A stretch of DNA of 64,000 nucleotides from contig OX335650.1 in assembly GCA_946894095.1 (NCBI GenBank), positions 8,928,001 to 8,992,000 on the forward strand, read 5' to 3'. Both the position numbers and the translations under genes were made by a program. This DNA is from Incurvaria masculella (Eukaryota; Arthropoda; Insecta; Lepidoptera; Incurvariidae). The notes under the pieces are model-generated. The model had not been told where the DNA came from. It did no database searches and saw nothing but the letters and a program-made list of their open reading frames with translations. Position 1 is the first letter of the stretch. Each line of letters begins with the position of its first letter. Positions 1 to 10,596 of this stretch are shown piece by piece.

Positions 1-1172
1 TAAAAGGCTGCCCCCCCCCCCTGCATCAGTGCCTGACTGCACCATTTTAATTTTTACGCAGGGTGAAGAGGTTAACCTTTCCACACCTTGAAGGTGTGAC
101 ACAACTGGAATGTATTATCAGTTTGAAAGAAAGCATGTTTTTTATTTCTTACCAAACCTTCAAAAACCAATATACACTATATTATAAAACATTTATGTAG
201 TTGTGCACCAATTCCTAATTTTGAGAATAAGCTAGATTTCTGAAGCACATTTTTTGGATTAAATTGCAAAATAATCATCGTAAGTCTTGAGGCGTCCACC
301 TCCAGCAGGGACGGAACCCTCGGCAAGTGCACGTTCGCGCTTGATTCGTTTTTTTTGTGTGACAGTATTTTTAAGAAAGAACGGTGACGCCAATAGTTCA
401 ACAGAACTGGAAGGACTGGACTCGCAAATCCATATAGACGGTGACGATTTTATCTGGTGGCGAAAACGTATATTTATGGGTCTGTAATCACGTTAGCTGC
501 AGGAGTAGCAACCACGTTGCGTCCGAGCTGTCCACTCTGCGCTATTGGTGCACCGATCCAGCCGAGTAGAAATGGATTAAAAAAAACGCAGAGAAGCATT
601 ATGAAGAGAGCGTGCCAAGGGAAAAACTCCGGCACCATACTGGAGATATGGGAATCAGCCTATCTGTCGCCCCGAGCGTGGATTGAAACTTGAAACGTCA
701 GCAGTTTTGGTTGCGGCAGGTGAGCGTGCATTACGTACAGCTCCGGTACCTTCCGAAAATAGGCAGTGAACATCATACCCGTGGAGTACCAAAGCGATGT
801 TAAGGCGACAAGACCTTATTATAGGTATTATGGTTCCCCACGGCTCGCGGAGTTGGTGGAAATTATAGTCTTCCTTTCCGTATAACCTCAAGAAGACATT
901 GGCGGCGCCATATATAAACAGCTAAGGGCGCTCGAATCCGCAAAACACATCTCCTGTCCACATAGTGTGTTCCCTCGCATGACCCCAGGCCGATGGGCCT
1001 GCTCCGATCCCGTCTGTGCTTCGTGTCACGTGTCGCTGGCCACATTTGCACCGCATGTGCCGGCCCCACCCGCGCACCCGCACGCCGCCGCGCGCCGCCA
1101 CACCGCCCGCGTCTCGCCTCTTCCCGCGTAATTGTTCGATCCACGTAGGCGTTACCCTCGATATCTGACATC
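1..1172. other. Intergenic, no supported gene
   Basis: No reading frame here resembles a known protein. There is a C homopolymer near the left edge (about 11-21). A modest CpG-rich patch with many CGC/GCC steps lies at about 1010-1140, and a TATATAAA string lies at about 908-915 upstream of it. These could mark a promoter, but nothing downstream confirms it. I cannot assign a function. Confidence 0.5.
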
Positions 1173-1412
1173 GAGGCCCTATTACGAGTTACAAATCACT
1201 TATCGAAAGGACAATGTCCATTTGAAAAGCGGAGCTAAAGATTAAGAAAACTGTTCCCGAAAAATGAATAAATGTTGGAATATAAAATTAATCTGGAGAT
1301 TTCTGGGCCATGATGCATTGCAGAAAGATTGCATAAAAAGGCTTGCTAAATAAATTGTGTTTTGACTTCCGATTTCGCCAAACGTACCGCGATTACGCAA
1401 GTCTCCAACAGA

Positions 1413-1500
1413 GCCGGTAGTCTCAGTTCTCATCTAAATTGGCGTTTACGTAACTTCAAAGTTCCGTGTTTCCGCCAATTTAGGTGACAACTGAGACTTC
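1413..1500. mobile_element. Short palindromic MITE copy
   Basis: The left arm CTAAATTGGCGTTTACG and right arm CGCCAATTTAGGTGACAA are inverted. They match the terminal arms of the elements at 20349-20702, 20697-20925 and 44560-44908, so this is a strongly deleted member of that family. Confidence 0.6.
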
Positions 1501-2164
1501 GGGTACAGATGTCGCTCGCATCAAGCTGTTTTCATTTGCTTTATTGACATGGTTATTATATATTTAAAGCAAAATATTGCTTCATTTACAATACTTGAAT
1601 AATATTTACATAATCACATATTTCTTAGAAGGGTTCGAAAATTAAAGAGAACTTTTTAATTTTTCACCCATACGGAGCAGGCAAAAGACATTAGAACAGA
1701 TGTGATTTAAAAAAAATTATATCTGTTGTTTCCAGTCCTCAGTAAAACTGAAATACAGGGTGATTGGAAATTCGATACATTCCTTTTAAGGGATCATTCT
1801 AGAGTTAATTTGCAACAAATTTGGCCCCGTGAAATGGGGATATAAAATCAATAGTTTTTGAGTTATTTAAGGTTTTTTTTATATGTTCTGTGTTATTCTG
1901 AAAAAATGGTAATTGTAAAATAACTACTACACTCTGGGAATTTTATCAGCGATTTTCTAATAATTGATGAATGAGAGACTACTTCAAAAAAATAAATGCT
2001 TTCAAAATATCCATAATGTCAGAAATAAAGGGTCATAAATGGCAGTTTATGTAAAAACAATTACAACATTTATTTAAATTAAAGAGAATTACTAATAAAA
2101 AAGTATGACACGTGGCATACAAAACATGGAAATAAATTCAGAAAAGGTACAAATGTTGTCCACT

Positions 2165-2462
2165 TTCACACAACTTCCATATTTTCTTTGTTTGGTTCTG
2201 TTTGCGCTGATGGTTTTTATTTAAGAAAAAGGTCCTCATTAAGGTATAAAAAAACCAGTCAACGATGAAATGACATTTGCTTATGTGCACATCTACAATT
2301 TTAGCGGTAAAATTGTATAAAACATTTAATTGCACACGTTAATACACGTTATTTCATTGTCGACTGTTTTTTTACACCTCAATGAGGACCTTTTTCTTAA
2401 AGTTTATTTTTTCTGTCTTTTTTAGAGCAAACCCAACTAAATAAAAAAAATATGGAAACTAT
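2165..2462. repeat. Long palindrome, hairpin MITE
   Basis: The left arm contains TTTAAGAAAAAGGTCCTCAT, then AAAAAACCAGTCAACGATGAAA. The right arm carries the inverse: TTTCATTGTCGAC, then ATGAGGACCTTTTTCTTAAA. The arms are roughly 120 bp each with a short AT-rich loop near 2300. This fold-back structure is typical of MITEs and has no coding capacity. Confidence 0.65.
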
Positions 2463-2580
2463 CTACACAGATATAAAATCCCATGGACGGGTGATGAGCT
2501 GTGGCATTGATGAGCTTAGCGATTTGTCGATAAGTGATTTGTAATTAAGAATAGGGCCTCAGCAGATTTTGTGCTTGAGG

Positions 2581-3127
2581 TTAAGGTGGGCCATCCCGCT
2601 CAACTCCCCATACAAACGGGGAAAGAAGATCACGCACATATTACTTGTTAGAGATCCCAAATTTGGCTCAAAATTGCTTTATTTGATCGAACTAGATGTC
2701 TGATGACCGTTGGCATTGTAAAATTGTGTTTGGTTTCTAAGTTAAGGTCCGAAAGTTCGGATTTTTCGCGCGTTTTATGCAATAACTTTGTAGGTAGATT
2801 ACGCAATGATAAAGTAAGAACATCTTAAAAAGATTAGTCATCAGACATGGCTTATTTAATCACGATTTATAATCTATTTGGTCTTTGTTAGATTTTTGAA
2901 CACAGCGGTCGTGGTTTACTTTCAGCTATAAGTCGTTTAGTAATTAAAATTTTCATAAATCTTACCAAATCATACACTATGCACATTGTCTTTTTTGTGG
3001 ACATGTTGCATCTTCCTCATCACGGAGCCTGTCTTTTTCTTTGAAACAGAGAAGGTCCCGGAGCGCAACAGCACGGTTTTGTACCTTGCCCGCGATTGAG
3101 TTAGTCCTGCTGGGTTGGGCCGCCTTA
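2581..3127 (+). mobile_element. TTAA-flanked MITE, full copy
   Basis: The element starts TTAAGGTGGGCCATCCCG and ends with its approximate inverse, GGTTGGGCCGCCTTAA. TTAA at both edges fits the target preference of the piggyBac superfamily. A second full copy lies at 42845-43394, and partial copies lie at 32630, 38878, 49824, 50245 and 51436. It is about 550 bp and has no intact ORF, so it is non-autonomous. The superfamily is inferred from the TTAA alone. Confidence 0.7.
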
Positions 3128-3849
3128 ATAGTCGCCACTACCATAGCTAACGAAATACTAAACAAAAGTAATACTAACTAGTGTCAAACTTGGTGGATGT
3201 TCTTCTTCTCTAGCTCGATCTTAAATTCCCCAAACTACGGGTGAACTGTTTATATGCTTTTAAAGTTTTACCAGGTTATGAAATTTTGGATTTTAAAATA
3301 TATTGTCAAAATCTACGTCTGTTCTCTGAACGCACTACCAAACATAAGTACCGAAAACTCGTAAGGATCGTGAGCTACAATTTCACAATATCCCATGTCA
3401 GCTGTTGGAAACAACTTTACATTCTACAGCACCAGTTATTTTTCTGTGGCTCTACCACAGAATGTATAATACCTACAGACATGCGCGCACGCAGAGGAAT
3501 AGGTGGAACGTACCGGAGACGCAATTATGATGATTAAAAGAAACTGGTTCCTTCTGTACATACTTAGGTTGCTGCCTTGACGCATGCGTACCAGGAGCGA
3601 AAATGAGATAGGGTATAATTACCGCCTTTTATCAGAACTATCCGGCATGGCTGATTGGATAACAGGCATTACAAAATATTAGCACACATCATTTGCACGG
3701 TTAGATGGAAATATATGATTGCATTGCTTCTAAGCAGCGAATAATATGTAGTTTTTTTTTGTGACTGTTTTAATCGGTGTAAATTACCGACCCGGTTCTG
3801 AACCTTTCAGGGGTGGTAGATAGGTACCTATTTCTATGATTTCTCATTT
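3128..3849. other. Intergenic, nothing identified
   Basis: This is AT-rich single-copy-looking sequence. A 98-codon plus-strand open frame at 3241-3537 has no recognisable motif and no neighbouring splice or promoter signal that I can support. Confidence 0.4.
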
Positions 3850-3945
3850 TATTTAAGGCGCTAGGACTAGCCAACTACTCGCGCCATACAAATGCACTTT
3901 TTAACAAATGTAATAATATATAGTGAAACGCTTCAGCAAATCCAA
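3850..3945 (+). repeat. Dispersed repeat, copy 1
   Basis: The block starts TTTATTTAAGGCGCTAGG and runs to GTGAAACGCTTCA. It recurs almost unchanged at 63912-64000, about 60 kb away, with only a few differences over roughly 87 bp. It is probably part of a young transposon; its true ends were not determined. Confidence 0.65.
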
Positions 3946-5139
3946 ATAGAACTCCAGACTGATAATGGATTGTTAATATTTTTTTATTCCATCATTTATT
4001 TAAATAATAATAAAAATAAAAAAGTTGATTTTTCTCATTAGAAATCTGAAAGTAATTCGATTTCTAGATATAAGCAAAAACAGCATATATGCATAAACAA
4101 AAAATTCCATTTGCTTTTAGATTTCTACATTTAGTCAAAAAAGTTCGGAAATGGACACCGTTTCCGCAATGTATTTTGTATAGAAAAAGGAAACATACAT
4201 TAACGAAAATAATTCGATTCCTAGACAAGGAATCATATATTGTAAGAATGACACTTATAATCGTCAGACTTAGTTAGTTAACTTGGGGTGCCTCGTCTAA
4301 CTTTGCGATTTGGCTAGTACCAGGCCCTTAAGCAGATGTATCACTGAAACATGATTTCTCATCACCTTATGCAAAGGCCACTCGAGTCCGACGATTCCAT
4401 CCTTTCGTAATTAATTTTCTTTAATTTTTCAAAACTTCTCTCATCTTGTAACAATATATTCTTTATTTTGACAATTTTCTCTAACCCAAATATTGGGGAA
4501 ATTGTTCTGTAAACTCACTCCGCAGAAATAATTTCTATAGAATTTTTATTCTACTCTGGCTCCCCGTCGTTTTGGACTGATGTCGGGCAGAATTATTTTC
4601 TGGATCTAAATTAACTCAAAGGGCTCGTAATCGCAACAAATTTATTTCTAGCAGAACACGGCAAAATGTTAAACGTAAAAAGTACCTACCTTTCTAAATA
4701 AAGGGTTTTACTTTGAAATAAAATAAAACAAGCAGCAGAGCACTGATTTTTATAATACATTTTAACAATTTTGTTGAATCGTTTAGCGAATAAATAAGTA
4801 TTCCCGCCAAATTTGACAGCTGTAGCTTTACCAAGATGGCCGCTATACATTGTCAAAGTTTAAGCGCACCTATTGAAAAACTCTTTATTGCACAGAAATG
4901 TTATCCGAAACGAAAATCATATTTTTTGAAAAATGTATTTTTAAATAGATTTCATAGATTATAACAATATATGATAAGACCTGTATGAGTTAAGCCAGAT
5001 TTGATATTTATACCTAGTTAAGTACGTATTCGCAATGTAGTGCCCGCTAGAATATTTCCACCGCAATGCACGTCGTGTCGTCTGTCCAGTGTTAATGTTG
5101 CTTACTGAAATATGAAATTATCGATATGGTTAGCGCGGG
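3946..5139. other. Intergenic, nothing identified
   Basis: This is AT-rich sequence with many A and T runs. No supported coding region, RNA gene or clear repeat was found. Confidence 0.4.
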
Positions 5140-5255
5140 CCCAGCGGGGGAGGCGGCAACTTCAGAGCGATCTCTATAAATACTACCGCTTCCGCCGCCG
5201 CCACCGCCTCCCTCGGTGCCGCTCTGCGCCCGCCGTCGTCATCTCTCGCCGCGAC
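5140..5255 (+). promoter_or_regulatory. GC-rich segment with TATA box, candidate promoter
   Basis: TATAAATA at 5175-5182 sits in a sharply GC-rich stretch with CCGCCGCC runs that breaks AT-rich surroundings. A hAT-like insertion begins at 5256, about 80 bp downstream. GC-rich sequence resumes after it (6849-6950), so the insertion seems to have split one CpG island. The downstream gene, if any, was not identified. Confidence 0.3.
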
Positions 5256-5727
5256 TAGGGTTGCCAGGTTCTAAAATGTAAAAGCCGGACTCGGCGGTAT
5301 ATTAGGCCAGACGTTTTGCCCTAAAAACCAAACATACCTTTTTGGTAGACCCAAAATACCGTTTTTAAAATAAGAAATAAATAAAAAAAACTCTGTTCTA
5401 CTTAATTTTTTTACACATAAAGTTTGTTACAGATACAGTTTGTAGATAAATTACAGAGAAAAACAAGGCAAAACAAAAAAAAAAACCTCTTTTCTGACAA
5501 TACATACTAGTCGTGGGACGAGAAATGAGAAATGGGTTTGTAAACTGTTACTAGTGTAAAAACGAAGTATTCATTTTACGCCGAGCAGTATGGCCGCTAC
5601 AAATTTCTTGTAGCGCACTGGATCGCGCACGCGGCGCGCCAACGAAAGCCCGTAGGTTGCGAGACGTCTAGACGCAACGACCCGCCAGCCGCGACTGTCT
5701 CGCTCGCGCAATGTAGCTGTCTGTAAC

Positions 5728-5834
5728 CGGCTTGAAGCCGGCGACTCTCGTAACTGGGGTTACGAGTAATAGTTAGTAATATTAATAATTACTTCGTTGC
5801 GGCTTGTAGCCGGCGACTCTCGCAACTGGGGTTA
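5728..5834 (+). repeat. Two-copy direct repeat inside the hAT element
   Basis: A 35-bp unit beginning CGGCTTG and ending CAACTGGGGTTA or TAACTGGGGTTA is present at 5728 and again at 5800, with three differences. The GGCTTGAAGCC core is itself palindromic. Confidence 0.7.
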
Positions 5835-6341
5835 TCGCCGAAACAGTAATGCGCGCGCGCAGTGCGCACTGTTGCACTGTAGTCGAAGAGGGGCTACATT
5901 CTTAACGACCGCCGTTGTGGTTTGCTTACAGAACAGTCCAACGATTAGTATTTATAAATGCTAATAGGCATATGAAATAAATTATAAATATGTTTATTTA
6001 TCATTTGTGTTATATTATTTCTGGGGATTTATTTGTCGAGGATAAAAAGTTTTGTCTGACTTCTTAATTGTTTGCGATAACTACATAGTAACAAAACCTC
6101 ATTCTTGATTTTGATTTTTGTTGAGAATACAGGTCACTGCACTCGAGATCCAGAATTCATGTGAGATGATCGAACCGTGCTAGATGTCATTATACCCATT
6201 CATGTCCAGCAAAAAAAAAAAAAAAACAAAAAAAAAAGTGAGAAGAAGGGAGAGGGAGTTTTCTTTCATTTCTTTTTTAAACCGTTTCCGCTAACGGCTA
6301 TCGGCATCAGCATTAACAGTTACTAACGTTTTTGAAGACCA

Positions 6342-6676
6342 GTGGAAACGCCCACGACTAATACATACCAAGCGAAAACGTCTTCTTTTGGTGCTTTAAG
6401 GAAATCCAAATTATTTTTATACAATCCTTTAAGAAGAGACGACGAGCGTTGGAGTAACCGTGTCCTACACTGGCGGCCGTGGACAGGAAAACGGAGTGTG
6501 GGAAGACCACCCGCCAGGTGGGACGACGACATCAAGTGCGTCGGCGGAAAGCAGTGGTTCCGTGCCGCTTAGGGGCCGGGAGGACTGGAGAAAAATTGGA
6601 GAGGCGTATGTCCAGCAGTGGACGCAAACACGCTGACTGACTGACTGACTGACTGACTGACTGACTGACTGACAAT
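6342..6676 (+). pseudogene. RTE-type LINE ORF2 C-terminal remnant
   Basis: A translated stretch reads DERWSNRVLHWRPWTGKR, then SVGRPPARWDDDIK. This is the recognisable C-terminal tail of RTE-clade retrotransposon ORF2 proteins (RTGKRSVGRPPTRW-type). After a frame change, the DNA encodes the DWRKIGEAYVQQWT-type ending. A (CTGA)n microsatellite at 6632-6673 follows, consistent with an RTE 3' tail. Reverse transcriptase and endonuclease domains are absent, so it is a dead 5'-truncated copy. It lies inside the hAT-like element, so it was there before, or inserted into, that element. An opposite-strand relative lies at 52335-52440. Confidence 0.7.
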
Positions 6677-6848
6677 CCTTCAAGAAAATAACGAACATCT
6701 ACAGAAACCTGTGAAAATGTTTGCGATATTACTTCTAAGATAAACGCGGCGACGATTTACACGACGAACGACGAAAAGCTGAACAAAAACCGGTCAGGAC
6801 GGACACGCAAATGTTTGGCCTTAAAAAGCCAAACGCCTGGCAACCCTA

Positions 6849-6950
6849 GCCGCGCCCTGCCGCCGTGCCTCCACCGCTGCATCACCCCGCGCCGCGCCGC
6901 GCCGCCCGCCCGCCCCGGACTTGCCCCTGGGCGGGCGGAAGTAATTTTAA
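6849..6950. promoter_or_regulatory. CpG-rich segment right of hAT insertion
   Basis: This is a run of GCCGCGCC-type sequence, the likely continuation of the GC-rich block at 5140-5255 that the transposon split. No transcript start can be assigned. Confidence 0.3.
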
Positions 6951-7052
6951 ATTATGCTTTGTACTTTCATGTTGATGCTTTTCCGACGAGTGACGTCACC
7001 ACCGCACTTGGTTAAGGGTAGAGCTTTTTTTGGAATCTCGGAAATATTGCGT

Positions 7053-7267
7053 AGTTTTTTAGGATTCTGTACCTAAAGGGTGCCCACGGAACCCTCCGGC
7101 GTCCGCCCGTCTATCTCAGGACTGTATCTCATGACCCATAATAGGTAGGCAGCTCAAATTTTCACAGAATGTGTATTTATTTTGCCGCTATAACAACAAA
7201 TGTTAAATCTTGTTCGATGGTACGGAACCCTTCGTTTGCGAGTCCGACTCGCACTTGGGCAGTTTTT
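7053..7267 (+). mobile_element. (GTCC)n-type MITE, copy 1
   Basis: The left end is TTTTTTAGGATTCTGTACC. The middle holds the conserved CAGCTCAAATTTTCACAGA and TTTTGCCGCTATAACAACAA segments. The right end is GGTACGGAACCCTTCG plus the hairpin GCGAGTCCGACTCGC. This copy has almost lost the (GTCC)n tract. The family matches a lepidopteran MITE class carrying (GTCY)n microsatellites that I recall from work on Ostrinia. Confidence 0.75.
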
Positions 7268-7284
7268 TGCACTTGGCATTTGCA

Positions 7285-7703
7285 TTAAACAACTCGTAGC
7301 TCAGTGGTGGGTGGCGTTGCCTTCCATGCCAGAGGTCATGGGTTCAAATCCCCGCTTTCTCCATCTGCCACTTTCTTTCTCTTACTGAGTTCGAGAACTG
7401 AATTTTGTTACGAATCCGAGCTATTCGATGTTTCTAAATCCATGCATGTCAAACTGTAGGTCCCCATACCTACTAGGTGGTAGAGTTAAGGCCGCCCAGG
7501 TTGGTATCATCGCATTGGTTGAAAATATGGTCGAAGCGAGCGGCAATGACAAAATTTTCCGTCTTTTCCATCCAGTTCAATGTAGCCGTGCTCATAAAAG
7601 GAAGGTCCTGGCATGGCACCTAATTCCTTCGGGAATGTGGTGTATTAGGCTAATATCATAACGGTAGTTATTAGCCAACCATGTCAGGTGGCATAAAAAA
7701 AAG
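7285..7703 (+). mobile_element. tRNA-derived SINE, full-length copy
   Basis: A pol III A-box-like TAGCTCAGTGGT lies at 7297-7308 and a B-box GGTTCAAATCC at 7341-7351, as in a tRNA head. A roughly 340-bp tRNA-unrelated body follows, with ATGGTCGAAGCG and a GGTCCTGGCATGGCACCTAA segment, and it ends in CATAAAAAAAA. Further copies lie at 30676-31050 and 39981-40400. Fragments lie at 45378, 57575 and 63531. It depends on a LINE partner for movement, which I could not identify. Confidence 0.75.
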
Positions 7704-7849
7704 ATGCCATTTACTCAATTTATATTTTCCGTTTTCATTTTGAGGCACCCTGTACAGGTTTTCAGAAATCTTACCAGATAACTGATCTTTGTGTAGCTAT
7801 TTTTCTGCTTATTTTGATGCAAGTTTCATCCAAATCCACATCGATGCCA

Positions 7850-8048
7850 TTTCCATTTATCAATTAAATATTCCATTTTTCTCAATTCTTACATTATTAC
7901 AGGTATATTCATGTCGAGGTATGCACTTTTCCATTTGTCAATTAAATATTACATTTTTCTCAATTCTTACATTATTACAGGTATATTCATGTCGAGGTAT
8001 GCACTTTTCCATTTGTCAATTAAATATTACATTTTTCTCAATTCTTAC
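7850..8048 (+). repeat. 78-bp tandem repeat, about 2.5 copies
   Basis: CAATTAAATATTNCATTTTT recurs at 7861, 7939 and 8017, an exact 78-bp period. Each unit includes TCTCAATTCTTACATTATTA, then CAGGTATATTCATGTCGAGG. The last unit breaks off at ACCACGGG (about 8048). A loose echo, TATTGTCGAGGTATGCA, follows at about 8091. Confidence 0.85.
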
Positions 8049-9170
8049 CACGGGACCCGGGATTCAAATCTTTTTTTCTGTTAGGTATATTATTGTCGAG
8101 GTATGCAGACCGAAAAGTTTATCTATTCCCGTCCTATTGTTTCCAGTTTCGGAAATTCTGCAATAAAAAAGGCGAATTTTAAAGTGCTACAGTAATAGTT
8201 TGATAATTAGCATAGCGTTATAGAGTGATGATATTTGAAATAAAAAAAACAAGCTCACATTTTGTTGTCGCATTTTACATCGACATTTTACGATATATTT
8301 TATTCATCCAATTAACGAATTTGATGCTAATTTTTGCCTGGCTTCTTTATTCTAGTCCCATTAATTATAAAACTACATAATTAAGCTAAATTAGAAGGAA
8401 ATGAAATATGTAGCGTGCATTATGAATATTCATTTGAAGCCATCGAAAGAGGGACCGAGCTCGTAAAACATAAACCTTGACGGTGACACAAAAATGCTGT
8501 ATGAATAGCAAATCAAGCACAACCTCTTACAATTTCTCAGTAGGTACACATGCCTATAACAACATACAGACATACATCCACCTGCAATCGTTTGCGGATT
8601 CCCATCACGGCTGCCTCATTGAAAACCATCGCGGCGCATTTCCATATAAGCACAGCATTCATATGAACTGCGTATCGACACTGCCAGGGTTGGCACATAA
8701 CCTCCATGCGTGAACGCGCAAGGATGAAGGCTTCCCCAGCAGAGACAAAAAGTTTCGCGCTTAGCACAGAATACATATAAGTATACTTGACTTCTTGCAA
8801 GCTAGGGTTATGAGTATGGAATTTCTCGCGAATGTTCGCTCGTGCTCTGTTTGGTGCAGTAAACGATTATGTAAGCATGGATTTTAGATTGATTGAAGAT
8901 AAATCTAACTTTAATTCCTTTGACTGATTGTTATTTTCGACGGCGCGGCTTCCTGCCCCTACTTCGGCGACATCATCTCGTTCTCGGTGACGTCGGAGGT
9001 GAAGAAACGCCCTAACCTAAAAAATTGAATACCGAAAAAACATACAGTTAAGCCATTTAGTAAATAGTAAATTGATGTTTTAACTCTTCTAAAACCAGAA
9101 ATTGAAATGAGAAATCGTAGCCTCACAGCAGCAAATTTACTGGTATCTCTCTAGTCTGTGCTCACCACAC
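8049..9170. other. Intergenic, nothing identified
   Basis: No supported gene. A GC-richer patch at about 8935-9005 includes CCTAACCTAA. An 87-codon minus-strand open frame at 8537-8800 has no motif I recognise. Confidence 0.4.
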
Positions 9171-9345
9171 TGAGGCTGAGATAAATAGTCGTAACAAAAA
9201 CTAAGACTAACGGAAAGTAGTACTTTGTGACGTCACTTTGACACATTTTGTATGGACGAAATCTCAAAGCAATGCCAATTGACGTCACAAAGTACTACTT
9301 TGCGTTAGTCTTAGTTTTTGTTACGACTATTTATCTCAGTCTGAG
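9171..9345. mobile_element. Palindromic MITE A (CRE-bearing)
   Basis: The left arm GAGATAAATAGTCGTAAC continues to GTAGTACTTTGTGACGTCA. The right arm is its inverse, TGACGTCACAAAGTACTAC through to GTTACGACTATTTATCTC. The arms are about 70 bp with a roughly 35-bp loop, and there is no ORF. Each arm contains one TGACGTCA octamer. Confidence 0.8.
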
Positions 9346-9346
9346 G

Positions 9347-9521
9347 CTGAGGCTGAGATAAATAGTCGTAACAGAAATTCAGACTAACGGAAAGTAGTAC
9401 TTTGTGACGTCACTTTGACACATTTTGTATGGACGAAATCTCAAAGTGATGCAAATTGACGTCACAAAGTACTACTTTCGTTAGTCTTAGTTTTGTGTTA
9501 CGACTATTTATCTCAGCCTGA
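9347..9521. mobile_element. Palindromic MITE B, tandem to A
   Basis: This is a second copy of the element at 9171-9345, in the same layout and separated from it by only a few bases (GCTGAG). It has about a dozen substitutions and small indels against copy A. It contributes two more TGACGTCA octamers, making four within 350 bp. Confidence 0.8.
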
Positions 9522-10596
9522 AAGTCAGCGATTTCACACGGGTCCAGTTTTGAGGCAGTAGATGGTGGACGAAGCTACTGTCCAGCCCTGCTTACTGCTT
9601 AGACCTTAATTTTCTCTTCTGTGGTTCTGACACTACGTAAGTAAGTAACTACGTAGTAAGTAAGCGCTGCCTCACTACCCTTTTCATTATTTCCTCAGTT
9701 CATAAAGAATGCTCAGAGGACTTCTGTGTTATTTCTTCTTCTTGAAGTTCACTTCTGACAAGACGAAGTCAGACTGCCTCCAAATCGCCTACCTAATCTT
9801 GAAGCAGCTAATCACTGTACATCTGTACAGTGTAAATGCATTGCGTAGGAATAACCCTGCATGCTTCTCGTTAGAACCTACATAGGTATATGCTTCACAG
9901 ACAGACAGACGCGTTTGATTGGCGTGACTGCCTGTTATGATCGTGGCCGTCGGAAGTCGGCACTAAAATAACGATCTAACCATACCGCGCCATCGGCGCG
10001 TCCTGCCGTGTTTGTCGGCGTGCCCGGGTGACTGCGGGTAGGATAAGGAGAGCTCTCGGTGCCCAGGGGCGTTGCCGGGCCGGCAGTCGCGTCGCCTTGT
10101 AGTTAGGCGACAGGGCAAGCGCTAGCGACATTACTCCAGCTAGTATGTGGGACTTATAAGTGAGGGAATTCGATCAACTGATTTACGAATCTGTTTGAAA
10201 GAAAGCTTAAAAATACTAAATAATATAATGCCTGGGTGCAGGTGACCACCCATCAGATTAATAGAGAATAAGCATACATAAAGTATTTAACCCATCATAC
10301 CGCATTCCCAAAGTAACAATTGTAAGTGGCATTCTGGTTACTAGCCTCAGTGGTCGAACGGTCACCCATCCGAAACCAGACCGTCATTATCGAATACCAA
10401 TGCGGACTCGTACCAATGCAAATAACTTGTTCTTCTTGTTGATATGAAATCGTTGGTATCGGACAACGTTTTTGTATATTTAAAACATACGGAGATCCGT
10501 AGTAAAATAGTGACAGGTCAAGAAATGTTGCATTAGGGTCAGAATACTAGCCCGTTTCGTCACCCTCACCATGACCTCACTTGAGACGAGACATCG
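9522..10596. other. Intergenic, nothing identified
   Basis: This is mixed composition. A GC-rich patch lies at about 9980-10100 and a (CAGA)n short run near 9898. No gene or RNA can be supported. Confidence 0.4.

Larger units (their letters stand above)
1173..2560. mobile_element. Composite DNA element with TIRs
   Basis: The left end reads GAGGCCCTATT followed by ACAAATCACTTATCGA. The right end (2527-2560) is its inverse, TCGATAAGTGATTTGT ending in AGGGCCTC. The roughly 34-bp inverted ends bracket 1.4 kb that contains two other palindromic elements (1413-1500 and 2165-2462). The same terminal motif occurs in the inverted repeat at 12801-13110, which suggests one non-autonomous transposon family. 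No transposase was seen and no clear target duplication flanks it. Chance pairing of two solo ends is possible. Confidence 0.45.
5256..6848. mobile_element. hAT-like non-autonomous insertion, 1.6 kb
   Basis: The left end TAGGGTTGCCAGG and the right end CCTGGCAACCCTA are inverted repeats of the hAT type (YAGGG start). The flanking octamers GCCGCGAC (5248-5255) and GCCGCGCC (6849-6856) agree at 7 of 8 bases, as expected for a hAT 8-bp target duplication. The interior has no transposase. It contains a 72-bp-spaced duplication (5728 and 5800) and an RTE LINE tail at about 6430-6676. The related element at 22573-22972 supports the call. Confidence 0.75.

Noticed and set aside
287..693. Two short plus-strand frames near the left edge
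   Set aside because: No motif, no conserved composition and no splice or promoter signal.
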